DNA of 64,000 bases from Serinicoccus hydrothermalis (GCF_001685415.1 NZ_CP014989.1:248001-312000), one strand, 5' to 3'; shown: positions 27,242 through 41,585, counted from the first letter of the stretch. The notes: a model not told the origin generated them from the letters alone. A program made the numbers and translations.

Positions 27242-27250
27242 AACCCGCAC

Positions 27251-28384
27251 ATGGATGTCCCCGGCTGGGTGTGGACCGCCACGCTGGTCCTCATCGCGCT
27301 CGTCTTCGCCTTCGACCTGCTGGTCCTGGGTCGTCGGCCGCACGAGCCGTCGCGGCGTGAGGTCTCGATCGCGCTCTCGATCTACGTCGGTCTGGCGCTG
27401 CTCTTCGGGCTCGGCGTGCTCGTCGCCTCGGGCGGTCAGCACGCGGCCGAGTTCTACGCCGGGTGGCTGATGGAGTACTCCCTGTCGATCGACAACCTCT
27501 TCATCTTCCTCATCATCATGGCCAAGTTCGGGGTGCCGCGGAAGTACCAGCAGTTCGCGCTCATGGTCGGCATCGTCATGGCGCTCGTCATGCGTGCGAT
27601 CTTCATCCTCGTGGGTGCCGCGGCGATCGAGCGCTGGTCCTGGGTCTTCTACCTCTTCGGCGCCTTCCTCATCTACACCGCGGTCAAGCTCGCGATGGAG
27701 AACCTCGGGCACGACGAGGAGGAGGACGACTTCCAGGAGAACGCCGTGCTGCGCTGGGTGGAGAAGCGCTTCCCGGTCACCCAGTCGTGGGACGGTGGGA
27801 CCAGGCTGCGGGTCGTGGAGAGCGGCAAGCGGGTCCTCACGCCGATGGCGATCGTCGTCCTCGCCCTGGGGACCACCGATCTGCTCTTCGCCCTCGACTC
27901 GATCCCCGCCATCTTCGGCCTGACGCAGGAGCCCTACCTCGTGCTCATGGCCAACGTCTTCGCCCTCATGGGTCTGCGTCAGCTCTACTTCCTGCTCGGC
28001 GACCTGCTCAAGCGGTTGGTCTACCTGGGGCTCGGGCTCGCGGTGCTGCTGGCCTTCATCGGCGTGAAGCTCATCCTGCACGCCATGCACGAGAACGAGC
28101 TGTCCTTCATCAACGGCGGGGAGCACCTCGGCGTGCCCGACGTGCCGATCTGGCTCTCGCTGACGGCGATCGTCGTCATCCTGGGGGTCACCGCCCTCGC
28201 GAGCCTGGCGAAGTCCCGGCGCGACGCGGCCCGGGGCATCGTGCGCGAGGGCGACGAGGCCAACCTCGACATCAACGAGGTCGGCCTGTTCGGCTCGCAG
28301 CACCACCGCGGGCACCGGGACGACGAGGAGCAGGAGCGGAGCGACTCCTCGGCGCTCACCCGGGAGCGTCCCGAGCAGCGCTGA
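27251..28384 (+). CDS. TerC family integral membrane protein
   Basis: A 377-residue protein with seven to nine hydrophobic segments. The family signature is EYSLSIDNLFIFLIIMAKFG, followed by later helices containing LFALDSIPAIFGLTQ, the second acidic membrane motif. TerC/Alx proteins are linked to manganese export, pH or tellurite response and to metal loading of exported proteins; the ion is not told by sequence. A charged insertion (residues ~155-180, DEEEDDFQENAVLRWVE) and an acidic/His-rich tail flank the core. A possible structured leader lies at 27186-27214. The 3' end overlaps the convergent EamA gene by 29 bases. Confidence 0.9.
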   Translation: MDVPGWVWTATLVLIALVFAFDLLVLGRRPHEPSRREVSIALSIYVGLALLFGLGVLVASGGQHAAEFYAGWLMEYSLSIDNLFIFLIIMAKFGVPRKYQQFALMVGIVMALVMRAIFILVGAAAIERWSWVFYLFGAFLIYTAVKLAMENLGHDEEEDDFQENAVLRWVEKRFPVTQSWDGGTRLRVVESGKRVLTPMAIVVLALGTTDLLFALDSIPAIFGLTQEPYLVLMANVFALMGLRQLYFLLGDLLKRLVYLGLGLAVLLAFIGVKLILHAMHENELSFINGGEHLGVPDVPIWLSLTAIVVILGVTALASLAKSRRDAARGIVREGDEANLDINEVGLFGSQHHRGHRDDEEQERSDSSALTRERPEQR

Positions 28385-29246
28385 CCTCGGCGGACCTCGG
28401 CCGCCCGAGCACGGCGATGCTGGCCAGCACGACCAGCCCCATGCCGACGAGCTGGTCCGCCCCGAGCACCTGCCCCAGGATCAGCAGACCGGCCAGCGCC
28501 GCCGCCGCCGGCTCGAGGCTGAGCAGCACCCCGAAGGTGCCGGCCGCGAGGTGCCGCAGCGCCAGCAGCTCGAGGCTGTAGGGGATCGCCGAGGACAGCA
28601 GCGCGATGCCCAGGCCCCTGGCGAGGGCCTCCGGCTCCCAGAGCGCCGACCCGGCGGTGAGGAGCCCGAGCGGCAGGGTCACGACGGCGCCGAGGGCCAT
28701 GCAGATCGCGATGCCGTCCAGACCCTCGAAGCGGGCGCCGGTGCGACCGCTGAGCACGATGTAGGCGGCCCACAGGGCACCGGCCAGCGCGGCGAGCAGG
28801 ATGCCGACCAGGTCGAGGTCGGCCCAGGGGGTCGTGAGGGACTCGGAGATGAGGACCACCCCCACCAGGGCCGCCAGGACGGCGACGCCGTCGCGAGCCC
28901 GGCGGGACAGCGCCGCGGCCAGGGCCAGGGGCCCGAGGAACTCGATCGTCACCGCCACACCGATCGGCAGCCGGGCGAGGCTGCCGTAGAAGGCCAGGTT
29001 CATGCAGGTCAGCGCTGCCGCGAACAGCCCCACGGTGCCCCAGTCGGCGGCGCTGCGACCACGCAGCCGCGGCCGCACGAAGACCCACAGCAGCGCGGTC
29101 GCCAGCGTGAGCCGCAGGGCCACCGAGCCGACGACCCCGACCGCGGGCAGGAGCGTCGCGGCGAGGGCGCCGCCGAACTGCACCGACACCACGGCCAGGA
29201 GGACCAGGACGACGGGGTTCGCGCGGGCGCGCGAGGAGGTGCTCAC
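28356..29246 (-). CDS. EamA/DMT superfamily transporter (RhtA-like exporter)
   Basis: A 296-residue membrane protein with about ten hydrophobic helices in two EamA repeats. Visible features: FGGALAATLLPAVGVVGSVALR, NLAFYGSLARLPIGVAVTIEFLGPL (repeat 1 end) and IPYSLELLALRHLAAGTFGVLLSLEPAAAALAGL (repeat 2 end). The pattern is closest to the RhtA-type homoserine/threonine exporters, but the substrate is a guess. GTG 29246 overlaps the MBL gene stop by four bases (GTGA), which I prefer to ATG six codons earlier. It is last of the gltB-gltD-MBL-EamA minus-strand run. Its 3' end converges on and overlaps terC. Confidence 0.87.
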   Translation of the reverse strand: MSTSSRARANPVVLVLLAVVSVQFGGALAATLLPAVGVVGSVALRLTLATALLWVFVRPRLRGRSAADWGTVGLFAAALTCMNLAFYGSLARLPIGVAVTIEFLGPLALAAALSRRARDGVAVLAALVGVVLISESLTTPWADLDLVGILLAALAGALWAAYIVLSGRTGARFEGLDGIAICMALGAVVTLPLGLLTAGSALWEPEALARGLGIALLSSAIPYSLELLALRHLAAGTFGVLLSLEPAAAALAGLLILGQVLGADQLVGMGLVVLASIAVLGRPRSAEVSAARDAPG

Positions 29247-29929
29247 CAGCCGCGTTCGCGCCACTCGCCCAGGGACGGCCGCTCGGCGCCCAGCGTGGTG
29301 TTGTCCCCGTGGCCGGGCAGGACGACGGCGTCGTCGTCGAAGACGGCGAAGACGCGGTTCTCCAGGTCGTCCATGAGCGAGGTGAAGTCCTGGGCTCCCG
29401 TCGTCCTGCCCGGCCCGCCGGGGAACAGGCTGTCACCGGTGAAGAGCAGCGTGGTCGTCCGGTCGGCGGCCGTGCTGAGAGCCAGCGCGATCGACCCCGG
29501 GGTGTGCCCGCGCAGGTGCACGATGTCCATGACGAGGTGGCCCACGCGGACCGTGTCGCCGTCGTGCAGGCGCCGGTCGACGGGGACCGGGAGCCCGTCG
29601 GCGTCGGCCGCGCCGGCCAGGACCGCTGCCCCGGTCTGCTCGACGACGTCGGCCAGCGCGCGGTGGTGGTCCCAGTGCCGGTGGGTGGTGAGGACCGCCT
29701 CGAGCGCCCGGCCGGGCGACCGGTCGTCCTCCTCCAGGAGACGCAGGATCCGCTCCCCGTCGTCCGCCGCGTCGATGAGCAGCCGGGCGCCCGTGGCGGT
29801 GCAGGTGATGAGGTAGACGTTGTTGTCCATCTCGCTCACGCTGCACTTGCGCACCACCGCAGGGCCGAGGTCGTAGGTCCAGGTCTCACCACCGGGGGTG
29901 ACGTGTCCTCGCAGGTCAGTGGGTCTCAC
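29243..29929 (-). CDS. MBL-fold metallo-hydrolase (glyoxalase II-like)
   Basis: A 228-residue protein with the metallo-beta-lactamase metal ligands: THRHWDHH (the HxHxDH motif), RGHTPGS, FTGDSLF and LPGHGDNT. The size and the TPGS/TGDSLF spacing match glyoxalase II-like or related thioester hydrolases; the natural substrate, perhaps a mycothiol conjugate in this lineage, is speculation. GTG 29929 is chosen because TAGAAT lies six bases upstream, giving a leaderless start independent of gltBD. The next gene overlaps by four bases. Confidence 0.9.
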   Translation of the reverse strand: MRPTDLRGHVTPGGETWTYDLGPAVVRKCSVSEMDNNVYLITCTATGARLLIDAADDGERILRLLEEDDRSPGRALEAVLTTHRHWDHHRALADVVEQTGAAVLAGAADADGLPVPVDRRLHDGDTVRVGHLVMDIVHLRGHTPGSIALALSTAADRTTTLLFTGDSLFPGGPGRTTGAQDFTSLMDDLENRVFAVFDDDAVVLPGHGDNTTLGAERPSLGEWRERGW

Positions 29930-29935
29930 CAGGCG

Positions 29936-29941
29936 ATTCTA
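29936..29941 (-). promoter_or_regulatory. Leaderless promoter -10 box of the MBL gene
   Basis: TAGAAT read on the minus strand (29941-29936) ends six bases before GTG 29929. It lies in the 27-base gap after gltD. It is the closest match to the TATAAT-type consensus among the leaderless boxes. Confidence 0.65.
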
Positions 29942-29956
29942 GGCGGCTCCGTCCGA

Positions 29957-31417
29957 TCAGGCGGTGAGCGGGCGGTCGCTCGCCCGGATGGGTGAGGGCA
30001 ACGTGGTGCTCCCGCTGAGGTAGCGGTCGACCGTCGCCGCGCAGGCACGTCCCTCGGCGATCGCCCACACGATGAGGGACTGGCCGCGTCCGCAGTCACC
30101 GGCCGCGAAGACCCCGTCCAGCGGCGTGGCGAAGGAGTCGTCCCGCTCGTAGGTGTTGCGGGGCGTGCGGGGCAGGGACTCGGCGGGCGCCGCCTGCTCG
30201 TCCGGCCCGACGAAGCCCATGGCGAGCAGGACCAGCTCGGCCGGGATCTCCCGCTCGGTGCCCTCGACCGGGACGAAGCGTCCGTCCGTGAACTCGCCGT
30301 CGACCATGACCAGCGCGCGCACCCGGCCCTCGTCGTCACCGAGCACCTCGAGGGTGGAGACGCCGTAGTTCCGGTCCCCGCCCTCCTCGTGCGCCTCGGT
30401 GACCTTGTAGAGCATCGGGTAGGTGGGCCACGGCTGGGCCTCGGGACGCTCGGTCGGGGGAGTGGGCATGATCTCCAGCTGGAGCACCGAGGCCGCACCG
30501 TGGCGGTGGGCCGTCCCCAGGCAGTCCGCGCCGGTGTCGCCGCCGCCGATGATGACCACGTGCTTGCCGGAGGCGTCGATGCCGCGCTCGCCACCCAGCG
30601 CCTCCTTGTTGGCGGGCACGAGGAACTCCATGGCCGGGTGCACACCGTCCAGGTCCGCGCCGGGCACCTGCAGACCGCGGGGGACGGTCGAGCCGGTCGC
30701 GAGGACGACGGCGTCGAAGCGCTCGCGCAGCTGCTCCAGCGACTCGTCGTCCGGGCCGTCACCGCCGATGGTCACGCCGGTGATGAAGCGGATGCCCTCG
30801 CCGCGGAGCTGCACGAGGCGGCGGTCCAGGACCGCCTTCTCCATCTTGAACTCGGGTATGCCGTAGCGCAGCAGCCCGCCCACGGCGTCGGACCTCTCGT
30901 AGACGACCACGGTGTGCCCGGCCCGCCCCAGCTGCTGGGCGGCGGCCAGGCCGGCGGGCCCCGACCCCACGACGGCGACGGTCCTGCCGCTGAGCCACTC
31001 CGGCTCCTGCGGGGTGACGCGCCCGTTGGAGAAGGCGCGGTCGATGATCGAGACCTCGATCTGCTTGATCGTCACTGGCGGCTGGTTGATCCCGAGGACG
31101 CAGGCCGTCTCGCACGGGGCCGGGCACAGCCGTCCGGTGAACTCCGGGAAGTTGTTGGTCGCGTGCAGCCGCTCGATGGCGTCGGCGAAGTTCGCCCGGC
31201 GCGTGTGGTCGTTCCACTCCGGGATGAGGTTGCCGAGCGGGCAGCCGGTGTGGCAGAAGGGGATGCCGCAGTCCATGCAGCGGCTCGCCTGGCGCTGCAG
31301 GACCGACGTCGCCTGCTCGCCGTGCACCTCCTCCCAGTCCATAATGCGGACCGGGATGGGCCGGGTGGGGCGGTTCTCCCGCTCGCGGTGGGTCAGGAAG
31401 CCTTTGGGGTCAGCCAT
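29957..31417 (-). CDS. gltD: Glutamate synthase (NADPH) small subunit
   Basis: A 486-residue flavoprotein that takes electrons from NADPH to the large subunit. The N-terminal 4Fe-4S region shows [17 protein letters not shown] and [12 protein letters not shown]; then comes the FAD-binding [18 protein letters not shown], the NADPH-binding [15 protein letters not shown], and a final [22 protein letters not shown] 31417 overlaps the gltB stop by eight bases, so the two subunits are translated together. Length is typical. Confidence 0.97.
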   Translation of the reverse strand: MADPKGFLTHRERENRPTRPIPVRIMDWEEVHGEQATSVLQRQASRCMDCGIPFCHTGCPLGNLIPEWNDHTRRANFADAIERLHATNNFPEFTGRLCPAPCETACVLGINQPPVTIKQIEVSIIDRAFSNGRVTPQEPEWLSGRTVAVVGSGPAGLAAAQQLGRAGHTVVVYERSDAVGGLLRYGIPEFKMEKAVLDRRLVQLRGEGIRFITGVTIGGDGPDDESLEQLRERFDAVVLATGSTVPRGLQVPGADLDGVHPAMEFLVPANKEALGGERGIDASGKHVVIIGGGDTGADCLGTAHRHGAASVLQLEIMPTPPTERPEAQPWPTYPMLYKVTEAHEEGGDRNYGVSTLEVLGDDEGRVRALVMVDGEFTDGRFVPVEGTEREIPAELVLLAMGFVGPDEQAAPAESLPRTPRNTYERDDSFATPLDGVFAAGDCGRGQSLIVWAIAEGRACAATVDRYLSGSTTLPSPIRASDRPLTA

Positions 31418-34400
31418 GAGAGTCCTCCAGGATGAGCTGCCAGGCGTGGGGGCCGTTGGGGTCGTCGCCGCGTTCCTCGGCCTCGCGGCGGATGCGCAGG
31501 ACGCTGGCGTACTGGCGGGGGGTGACGGCGGTGAGGCGCAGGGCCCAGTCGGGCTCGTCGAGCAGGGACCGTGCGACCGAGCTGCCGGTGAGCTCCACGT
31601 GCTCCTCGAGGAGCGCCCGCACCGTGTCGAGGTGCTCGGTCTCCGCCAGCGGGGTGAGGAGCAGGTCGCCGTTGGCCATCGCCAGGGGGTTCATCCTGCC
31701 CCGGTCCAGGTCCAGGACGACGGCGGTGCCGCCGGACATCCCGGCGCCCAGGTTGCGTCCGGTGCGTCCCAGGACCAGGGCCATCCCGCCGGTCATGTAC
31801 TCCAGCGCGTGGTCGCCCACGCCCTCCACGACCGCGGTGGCGCCGGAGTTGCGGACGCAGAAGCGCTCGCCGACGAGACCTCGGACGTTGACCTGGCCGG
31901 CCGTCGCGCCGTAGCAGATGACGTTGCCGGCGATGACCTGGTCGGTCGCGACGAAGGGGGAGTCCTCCGGGGGCCGGACCACGATGCGCCCGCCGGACAG
32001 ACCCTTGCCGACGAAGTCGTTCGCGTCACCGACCAGGCGCAGGGTGATGCCGCGGGGCAGGAAGGCCCCGAGCGACTGACCGGCCGAGCCGGTGAGGGTG
32101 AGGTCGATCGTGCCGTCGGGCAGTCCGTCCGGCCCGGCGCTGACGGTCACGTGATGACCCAGCAGCGTGCCGACGGTCCGGTTGACGTTGGTGATGGGGA
32201 AGCTGCCGGAGACGGCGGTCCCCTCCTCCAGCGCGGGCCGCGCGAGCTCGATGAGCTGGTTGTCCAGGGCGGCGGCGAGGCCGTGCTCCTGCTGGGTCGT
32301 GCAGCGGCGCGCGGCACCCTCCGGGATCTGGGTGAGGTTGAGCACCGGTGCCAGGTCGAGCCCGTCGGCCTTCCAGTGGTCCACCGCGCGGGAGGTGTCG
32401 AGCAGGTCGGCACGGCCGATGACCTCCTCGAGGCTGCGGTAGCCCAGCCCGGCGAGCAGCTCACGGACCTGCTGGGCGATGAACTCGAAGAAGGTGACGA
32501 CGTACTCGGCCTTGCCGGTGTAGCGCTCGCGCAGCTCGGGGTTCTGGGTCGCGATCCCGACCGGGCAGGTGTCGAGGTGGCACACCCGCATCATGATGCA
32601 GCCGGACACCACGAGCGGGGCGGTCGCGAAGCCGAACTCCTCGGCCCCGAGCAGGGCCGCGACGAGGACGTCCCGACCGGTCTTGAGCTGCCCGTCGCAC
32701 TGCACGACGATCCGGTCTCGCAGGCCGTTGAGCAGCAGCGTCTGCTGCGTCTCGGCCAGGCCCAGCTCCCACGGGGTGCCGGCGTGCTTGAGCGAGGTGA
32801 GCGGGCTCGCCCCGGTGCCGCCGTCGTGGCCCGAGATGAGCACGACGTCCGACTTCGCCTTGGACACGCCCGCCGCGACCGTCCCGACGCCGATCTGGCT
32901 GACCAGCTTGACGTGGATGCGCGCCTTCGGGTTGGCGTTCTTGAGGTCGTGGATGAGCTGCTTGATGTCCTCGATCGAGTAGATGTCGTGGTGCGGCGGC
33001 GGTGAGATGAGGCCGACGCCGGGCGTCGAGTGCCGGGTGCTCGCCACCCAGGGGTAGACCTTGCCCGGGGGGAGCTGGCCGCCCTCGCCCGGCTTGGCCC
33101 CCTGGGCCATCTTGATCTGGATGTCGTCGGCGTGCACGAGGTAGGGGGACGTGACCCCGAAGCGTCCGGAGGCGACCTGCTTGATGGCGGAGCGTCGCTC
33201 CGGGTCGAGCAGCCGCTCGACGTCCTCGCCGCCCTCGCCGGTGTTGGACTTGCCGCCCAGCCGGTTCATCGCGATCGCGAGGGTCTCGTGCGCCTCCTGC
33301 GAGATCGAGCCGTAGCTCATCGCGCCGGTGGCGAACCGCCGGACGATGTCGCTGACCGGCTCCACCTCGTCGACGTCGACGGGCTCGCGGTCCGGCTGCA
33401 GCCCGAACAGCCCGCGCAGGGTCATGAGGTCGGCGGCCTGGTCGTCCACGAGGTCGGTGTACTGCTTGAAGACGTCGTAGCGACCCTGCCGGGTGGCGTG
33501 CTGGAGGCGGAAGACCGCCTCCGGGCTGAAGAGGTGCGGGGGACCCTCCCGGCGCCACTGGTACTCGCCGCCGATGTCCAGCGCCCGGTGGTAGGGCGGG
33601 ATGCCGGAGAGCGGGTAGGCCACCGCGTGCCGGCGCCGGACCTCCTCGGCGATGACGTCCAGGCCGACGCCGTCGATCTGGCTGGTCGTGCCGGTGAACC
33701 AGCGCTCGACCACGTCCTTCGACAGCCCGACGGCCTCGAAGGTCTGCGCCCCGCGGTAGGACGCGATGGTCGAGATGCCCATCTTGGACATGACCTTGAG
33801 GACACCCTTGCCCAGCGCCTTGATGAGCTGCGCGATGGCCACGTCCGGGTCCAGCCCGTCCAGCAGCTGGCCGGCGGAGCAGAGGTTCTCGACCGTCTCC
33901 ATGGCCAGGTAGGGGTTGACCGCGGCGGCGCCGTAGGCCACCAGCAGGGCCACGTGGTGCGTCTCGCGGACGTCGCCCGCCTCGACGAGCAGCCCCACCC
34001 TGGTCCTGGTGTTGTTGCGCACCAGGTGGTGGTGGACGGCGCTGGTGAGGAGCAGCGAGGGGATGGGCGCGCGCTCCCGGTCGGCGTGGCGGTCGGAGAG
34101 GACGACGAAGAAGGCCCCGGCGGCGATGGCCTCGTCCACCTCCGCGCAGATCTCCTCCAGCCGCTGCTCCAGGGACTGGGCCCCGCCGTCGACCCGGTAC
34201 AGGCCGCGGACGACCACGGCCGCGAACTCCGGGTGCTCACCCTCGACGTTGATCCGTCGCAGCTTGGCGAGCTGGTCGTTGTCGATGACGGGGAAGGGCA
34301 GGACGACCTGCTTGGCGTGCTGGGGGGTCTCGGAGAGCAGGTTGGGCTCGGGCCCGCTCGAGCTGCCCAGCGAGGTGACGATCTCCTCGCGGATCGCGTC

Positions 34401-35996
34401 CAGCGGCGGGTTGGTCACCTGGGCGAAGGCCTCGACGAAGTAGTCGAACAGCAGGCGCGGCCGGTCGGACAGGGCCGCGATCGGGGTGTCGGTCCCCATG
34501 GCGCCGAGCGGCTCGGCCCCCGCCTGCGCCATCGGGGCGAGGATGATCCGCAGCTCCTCCTCCGTGTAGCCGAAGATCTGCTGCCGGCGGGTCACCGAGG
34601 CGTGGGTGTGGCGGACGTGGACCTGGGTGGGGAGCGAGTCCATGTGGACCAGCTGCTGGTCGAGCCACTCCCGGTACGGCTGTGCCGCGGCGAGGTCCTT
34701 CTTCACCTGGGTGTCGTCGAGGATCTCCCCGGCCTCCAGGTCGACGAGGAACATGCGCCCCGGGGCGACCCGTCCCTTGCGGGCCACCTTCTCCGGGGGG
34801 ATGGGCAGCAGCCCGGACTCCGAGCCGAGGACCACCATGCCGTCGTCGGTGACCCAGTAGCGGGAGGGACGCAGACCGTTGCGGTCCAGGACGGCCCCGA
34901 CCTGCGTGCCGTCGGTGAAGACGAGGTTGGCCGGGCCGTCCCAGGGCTCCATGAGCATCGAGTGGTACTCGTAGAACGCCCGGACGTCGGGGTCCATGGT
35001 GTCGTCGTTCTCCCACGACTCCGGGATCATCATGAGCACGGAGTGGGGCAGGGACCTGCCCCCGAGGCTCAGGAGCTCCAGGACCTCGTCGAAGGTCGCC
35101 GAGTCGCTGGCGTCCGGCGTGCAGATGGGCAGGGCGTCCGCGAGGTCCCCCGGGAAGAGATCGCTGCTGAGCTGGGACTGCCGGGCGCGCATCCAGTTGC
35201 GGTTGCCCTTGACCGTGTTGATCTCGCCGTTGTGCGCGATGACCCGGTAGGGGTGGGCGAGCGGCCACGAGGGGAAGGTGTTGGTGGAGAAGCGCGAGTG
35301 CACCACGGCGAGCGCGCTGGTGTAGCGCTCGTCGGTGAGGTCGGGGAAGTAGGCGGGCAGCTGGTCGGTCGTGAGCATGCCCTTGTAGGTGATCGTGCGC
35401 GTGGACAGCGACACGGGGTAGGCGGTCGTGCGGCGCTCGATCCGCTTGCGGGCGAGCCAGACCCGCCGCTCCAGCTCGATCCCCTCCTCGTCGGGGCGCT
35501 CCTCGCCCGCGCCGACGACGAGCTGACGCATCACCGGCATGACCGACAGCGCGGTCGGCCCGATCATGCTCGCGTCGACCGGCACCTCCCGCCAGCCGAG
35601 GACGCTGAGGCCGGAGGTCTGCACGATCTCCTCGACCTGCGCCGCGACCTCGTCCGCCTGGCCGTCGCCCGGGAGGAAGACGATGCCGACCGCGTAGCGA
35701 CCCGGGTCCGGCAGCGCGAAGGGGAGCTCCTCACGGAGGAAGGCGTCCGGCACCTGGGTGAGGATGCCCGCGCCGTCACCGGTGTTCTCCTCGCTGCCCA
35801 CCGCACCGCGGTGGTCCAGGTTGTGCAGGGCGGTGAGGGCCTGGGCCACGATGTCGTGCCGGGCCGAACCGTCCAGGCGCGCCACGAAGGCCACACCGCA
35901 GCTGTCGTGCTCGTGGGCACCGTCGTACAGCCCGTCCGGGGCGGCACCGGGCACAGGACGCAGAGCAGCGGCGGTCGGGACGATCGTCTCTGTCAT
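31410..35996 (-). CDS. gltB: Glutamate synthase (NADPH) large subunit
   Basis: A 1528-residue GOGAT alpha chain making two glutamates from glutamine and 2-oxoglutarate. The Ntn amidotransferase nucleophile is Cys33 in [11 protein letters not shown], so residues 1-32 would be removed. Other marks: [20 protein letters not shown], the FMN/central region [17 protein letters not shown], and the 3Fe-4S ligands [15 protein letters not shown]. The C-terminal GXGXG beta-helix region ends the chain. I take ATG 35996 ([10 protein letters not shown]). An upstream in-frame ATG at 36089 (31 more residues) sits close behind a possible TATGCT -10 box and cannot be excluded; either start gives a propeptide. 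Confidence 0.95.
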   Translation of the reverse strand: MTETIVPTAAALRPVPGAAPDGLYDGAHEHDSCGVAFVARLDGSARHDIVAQALTALHNLDHRGAVGSEENTGDGAGILTQVPDAFLREELPFALPDPGRYAVGIVFLPGDGQADEVAAQVEEIVQTSGLSVLGWREVPVDASMIGPTALSVMPVMRQLVVGAGEERPDEEGIELERRVWLARKRIERRTTAYPVSLSTRTITYKGMLTTDQLPAYFPDLTDERYTSALAVVHSRFSTNTFPSWPLAHPYRVIAHNGEINTVKGNRNWMRARQSQLSSDLFPGDLADALPICTPDASDSATFDEVLELLSLGGRSLPHSVLMMIPESWENDDTMDPDVRAFYEYHSMLMEPWDGPANLVFTDGTQVGAVLDRNGLRPSRYWVTDDGMVVLGSESGLLPIPPEKVARKGRVAPGRMFLVDLEAGEILDDTQVKKDLAAAQPYREWLDQQLVHMDSLPTQVHVRHTHASVTRRQQIFGYTEEELRIILAPMAQAGAEPLGAMGTDTPIAALSDRPRLLFDYFVEAFAQVTNPPLDAIREEIVTSLGSSSGPEPNLLSETPQHAKQVVLPFPVIDNDQLAKLRRINVEGEHPEFAAVVVRGLYRVDGGAQSLEQRLEEICAEVDEAIAAGAFFVVLSDRHADRERAPIPSLLLTSAVHHHLVRNNTRTRVGLLVEAGDVRETHHVALLVAYGAAAVNPYLAMETVENLCSAGQLLDGLDPDVAIAQLIKALGKGVLKVMSKMGISTIASYRGAQTFEAVGLSKDVVERWFTGTTSQIDGVGLDVIAEEVRRRHAVAYPLSGIPPYHRALDIGGEYQWRREGPPHLFSPEAVFRLQHATRQGRYDVFKQYTDLVDDQAADLMTLRGLFGLQPDREPVDVDEVEPVSDIVRRFATGAMSYGSISQEAHETLAIAMNRLGGKSNTGEGGEDVERLLDPERRSAIKQVASGRFGVTSPYLVHADDIQIKMAQGAKPGEGGQLPPGKVYPWVASTRHSTPGVGLISPPPHHDIYSIEDIKQLIHDLKNANPKARIHVKLVSQIGVGTVAAGVSKAKSDVVLISGHDGGTGASPLTSLKHAGTPWELGLAETQQTLLLNGLRDRIVVQCDGQLKTGRDVLVAALLGAEEFGFATAPLVVSGCIMMRVCHLDTCPVGIATQNPELRERYTGKAEYVVTFFEFIAQQVRELLAGLGYRSLEEVIGRADLLDTSRAVDHWKADGLDLAPVLNLTQIPEGAARRCTTQQEHGLAAALDNQLIELARPALEEGTAVSGSFPITNVNRTVGTLLGHHVTVSAGPDGLPDGTIDLTLTGSAGQSLGAFLPRGITLRLVGDANDFVGKGLSGGRIVVRPPEDSPFVATDQVIAGNVICYGATAGQVNVRGLVGERFCVRNSGATAVVEGVGDHALEYMTGGMALVLGRTGRNLGAGMSGGTAVVLDLDRGRMNPLAMANGDLLLTPLAETEHLDTVRALLEEHVELTGSSVARSLLDEPDWALRLTAVTPRQYASVLRIRREAEERGDDPNGPHAWQLILEDSHG

Positions 35997-36098
35997 GGGA
36001 TCACCGGTTTCGGGGACGGGGCCGTGCCGGGGAGGGGTGGCAGCGACCGAGGCTCGGGACGGGGCATGCTGACCCTGCGCGAATTTCATGCAGAGGCC

Positions 36099-36104
36099 AG
36101 CATA
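36099..36104 (-). promoter_or_regulatory. Candidate gltB promoter -10 with overlapping dyad
   Basis: TATGCT on the minus strand (36104-36099) lies nine bases before the upstream ATG at 36089. It is the right half of an inverted repeat, GCATA-CC-TATGC (36100-36111), that could be an operator. No -35 is clear. Confidence 0.4.
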
Positions 36105-36163
36105 CCTATGCAGTTGCCCTGACGGAAAAGCCGCGCGGCACGGGGTGTGTCAGTCTCGCGGCC

Positions 36164-36169
36164 TACAGT
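36164..36169 (+). promoter_or_regulatory. Leaderless promoter -10 box of uvrA
   Basis: TACAGT lies seven bases before GTG 36177. Upstream in-frame starts exist (36147), but this box lies downstream of them, which supports the GTG. Confidence 0.6.
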
Positions 36170-36176
36170 GGGGGTC

Positions 36177-39166
<2,990 letters not shown>

Positions 39167-39170
<4 letters not shown>

Positions 39171-39673
39171 GCTCACCCCACCACCCCAGCCCGGACCCCT
39201 CGTGCGCGGGCGGGGCCTGCCCCGGCGGCACGACGCGGCGTCGGCTGCTGACCACCGGTGGCGCCGCTGCGGCGGCCGCCTCGCTCGCGGCCTGCGGCCC
39301 GGGCGGCACGCAGGAACCTGCCGCCTCCGGGTCGTCCGGCAGCGACGACGCCACGACGGGCACGGGGACGGCTGCGGCGGGGGAGACGAGGGTCCCGCTC
39401 GCCGACGTCCCGGTCGGCGGCAGCACCTACCTCGACGCGGAACAGCTCATCGTGGCCCAGCCCACCGAGGGCGAGGTGGTCGCCTACGACGCCACCTGCC
39501 CGCACCAGGGGTGCATGGTCTCCGGCACCGGGGAGGACGGCGCACTCGTGTGCCCCTGCCACGGCAGCACCTTCGCCAGCGAGGACGGCTCCGTGCTCTC
39601 GGGGCCGGCCACCACCGGCCTCACCACCGTCGAGGCACGGGTGGAGGACTCGGACGTCGTGATCAGTGGCTGA
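39167..39673 (+). CDS. Rieske [2Fe-2S] protein, Tat-exported lipoprotein
   Basis: A 168-residue protein whose ATG overlaps the uvrA stop by four bases and whose 3' end overlaps uvrC by eight. The N-terminus carries a twin-arginine-like [17 protein letters not shown] followed by a lipobox, SLAACGP, so it should be exported folded and lipid-anchored. A Gly/Ser/Thr-rich linker leads to the Rieske domain with CPHQGC (Cys, His) and CPCHGSTF (Cys, His), the four cluster ligands. The partner is unknown; the location between two excision-repair genes is conserved in part of the actinobacteria but no repair role is known. Confidence 0.9.
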
Positions 39674-41585
39674 CCCGCAGTCCTACCGGCCCCGTCCCGG
39701 GGAGATCCCGACCGACCCGGGGGTCTACCGGTTCCGGGACCAGCACGGGCGGGTCATCTACGTGGGCAAGGCCAGGTCCCTACGCTCCCGGCTGACCTCC
39801 TACTTCCAGGACCTCTCGGCCCTGCACCCCCGCACCCGGCAGATGGTGACCACGGGGGCCCGCGTCGACTGGACCGTCGTGCGCAACGAGGTGGAGGCGC
39901 TGCAGCTGGAGTACTCCTGGATCAAGGAGTTCGACCCGCGCTTCAACGTCAAGTACCGCGACGACAAGTCCTACCCGTACCTCGCCGTGACCATGGGCGA
40001 GGAGTTCCCCCGGGCCCAGGTCATGCGCGGCAAGAAGCGCACCGGCACCCGCTACTTCGGCCCCTACACGCACGCCTGGGCCATCCGGGAGACGCTGGAC
40101 ACGTTGCTGCGGGTCTTCCCGGTGCGCACCTGCTCGGCCGGCGTCTTCCGCCGCGCCGGCCAGGTGGGGCGGCCCTGCCTGCTCGGCTACATCGACAAGT
40201 GCTCCGCCCCGTGCGTCGGGCGGGTGGACCCCGAGGAGCACCGGCGCATCGCCGAGGACTTCTGCGCCTTCATGGCCGGGGACAGCGCGAGGTTCGTCAA
40301 GGACCTGGAGGAGCGCATGCGGCGCGCGTCCGCCGAGCTGGACTTCGAGACCGCGGCCCGGCTCCGCGACGACGTCGGCGCCCTGCGCCGCGCCCTGGAG
40401 CGCTCCGCGGTCGTGCTCCCGGACGCCACCGACGCCGACGTGTATGCCCTCGCCGACGACGAGCTCGAGGTCGCGGTCCAGGTGTTCCACGTCCGCGGCG
40501 GCCGGATCCGGGGTCAGCGCGGGTGGGTCAGCGAGAAGGGCGCCGAGGACCTGCCGGACATCGTCGAGCACCTGCTGCAGCAGGTCTACGGCGGCGAGCG
40601 GGGGGACGAGGTGCCCCGCGAGGTGCTCGTGCCCGTGCTGCCCAGCGGTGACGCGGACGTCGCCGCGTGGCTCGGCGGGCTGCGCGGGTCGCGGGTCTCG
40701 GTCCGGGTGCCGCGCCGGGGCGACAAGCGCACCCTCATGGAGACGGTGACCCGCAACGCCGAGCAGGCGCTGGCCCGGCACAAGGTGGCCCGCTCCGGGG
40801 ACCTCACCCTGCGCTCCCAGGCCCTGCAGGAGCTGCAGGAGGTGCTGGAGCTCGACGACGCCCCGCTGCGGATCGAGTCCTTCGACATCAGCCACGTGCA
40901 GGGCAGCGACGTGGTCGGGTCCATGGTCGTCTTCGAGGACGGTCTGCCGCGCAAGGGGGAGTACCGCCGCTTCATCGTGCGCCAGGGCACGGGGGACGAC
41001 ACCGCGGCCATGCACGAGGTGCTGACCCGCCGCTTCCGCCACCTGTCGCACGCGCCGGCACCGGGTGCCGACGAGGACGGCCGGCCGGCGAGGTTCGCCT
41101 ACCCCCCGAACCTCGTGGTCGTCGACGGAGGGCTGCCGCAGGTCCGGGCCGCGCAGGCGGCGCTGAGCGAGGTGGGCGTCACCGACGTCACCGTGGTGGG
41201 GCTGGCCAAGAGGCTGGAGGAGGTCTGGAGCGCCGACAACATCGACGGGTTCCCGGTCGTGCTGCCCCGGACCAGCGAGGCGCTCTACCTGCTCCAGCGG
41301 GTCCGCGACGAGGCGCACCGCTTCGCCAACACCTTCCACCGGCAGCGGCGGTCCCGCAGCATGACCACGAGCGCGCTGGACGGCATACCCGGCCTGGGCC
41401 CGGCACGGCAGCAGGCGCTGCTCCGCCACCTGGGCTCGGTCAAGGCGGTCCGGGCCGCCACCGTGGAGGAGCTCCAGGAGGTTCCCGGGGTCGGTCCGTC
41501 GCTGGCGGCCGTGGTGCACGAACGGCTCGCGGGCGATAACCTCACCCCGGCGGTTAACCTGAGCACCGGAGAGGTGCTCGAGTGA
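39666..41585 (+). CDS. uvrC: Excinuclease ABC subunit C
   Basis: A 639-residue dual-incision nuclease. The N-terminal GIY-YIG domain shows [23 protein letters not shown] motif near residues 205-240 ([20 protein letters not shown]) contacts UvrB. The RNase H-like 5' incision domain has [21 protein letters not shown] and [16 protein letters not shown]-terminal helix-hairpin-helix pair follows ([19 protein letters not shown] and [16 protein letters not shown]). GTG 39666 overlaps the Rieske gene by eight bases. It couples to rapZ by GTGA. Confidence 0.97.
   Translation: MADPQSYRPRPGEIPTDPGVYRFRDQHGRVIYVGKARSLRSRLTSYFQDLSALHPRTRQMVTTGARVDWTVVRNEVEALQLEYSWIKEFDPRFNVKYRDDKSYPYLAVTMGEEFPRAQVMRGKKRTGTRYFGPYTHAWAIRETLDTLLRVFPVRTCSAGVFRRAGQVGRPCLLGYIDKCSAPCVGRVDPEEHRRIAEDFCAFMAGDSARFVKDLEERMRRASAELDFETAARLRDDVGALRRALERSAVVLPDATDADVYALADDELEVAVQVFHVRGGRIRGQRGWVSEKGAEDLPDIVEHLLQQVYGGERGDEVPREVLVPVLPSGDADVAAWLGGLRGSRVSVRVPRRGDKRTLMETVTRNAEQALARHKVARSGDLTLRSQALQELQEVLELDDAPLRIESFDISHVQGSDVVGSMVVFEDGLPRKGEYRRFIVRQGTGDDTAAMHEVLTRRFRHLSHAPAPGADEDGRPARFAYPPNLVVVDGGLPQVRAAQAALSEVGVTDVTVVGLAKRLEEVWSADNIDGFPVVLPRTSEALYLLQRVRDEAHRFANTFHRQRRSRSMTTSALDGIPGLGPARQQALLRHLGSVKAVRAATVEELQEVPGVGPSLAAVVHERLAGDNLTPAVNLSTGEVLE

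Noticed and set aside
27162-27250. A manganese (yybP-ykoY) riboswitch upstream of terC
   Set aside because: The conserved loop sequences of that riboswitch are not present; only simple alternative stems are seen.
33030-36122. A 1030-codon open frame on the plus strand antisense to gltB
   Set aside because: It is the mirror of a highly GC-biased gene with complete GOGAT motifs; its product is low-complexity Arg/Gly/His-rich with no domain.
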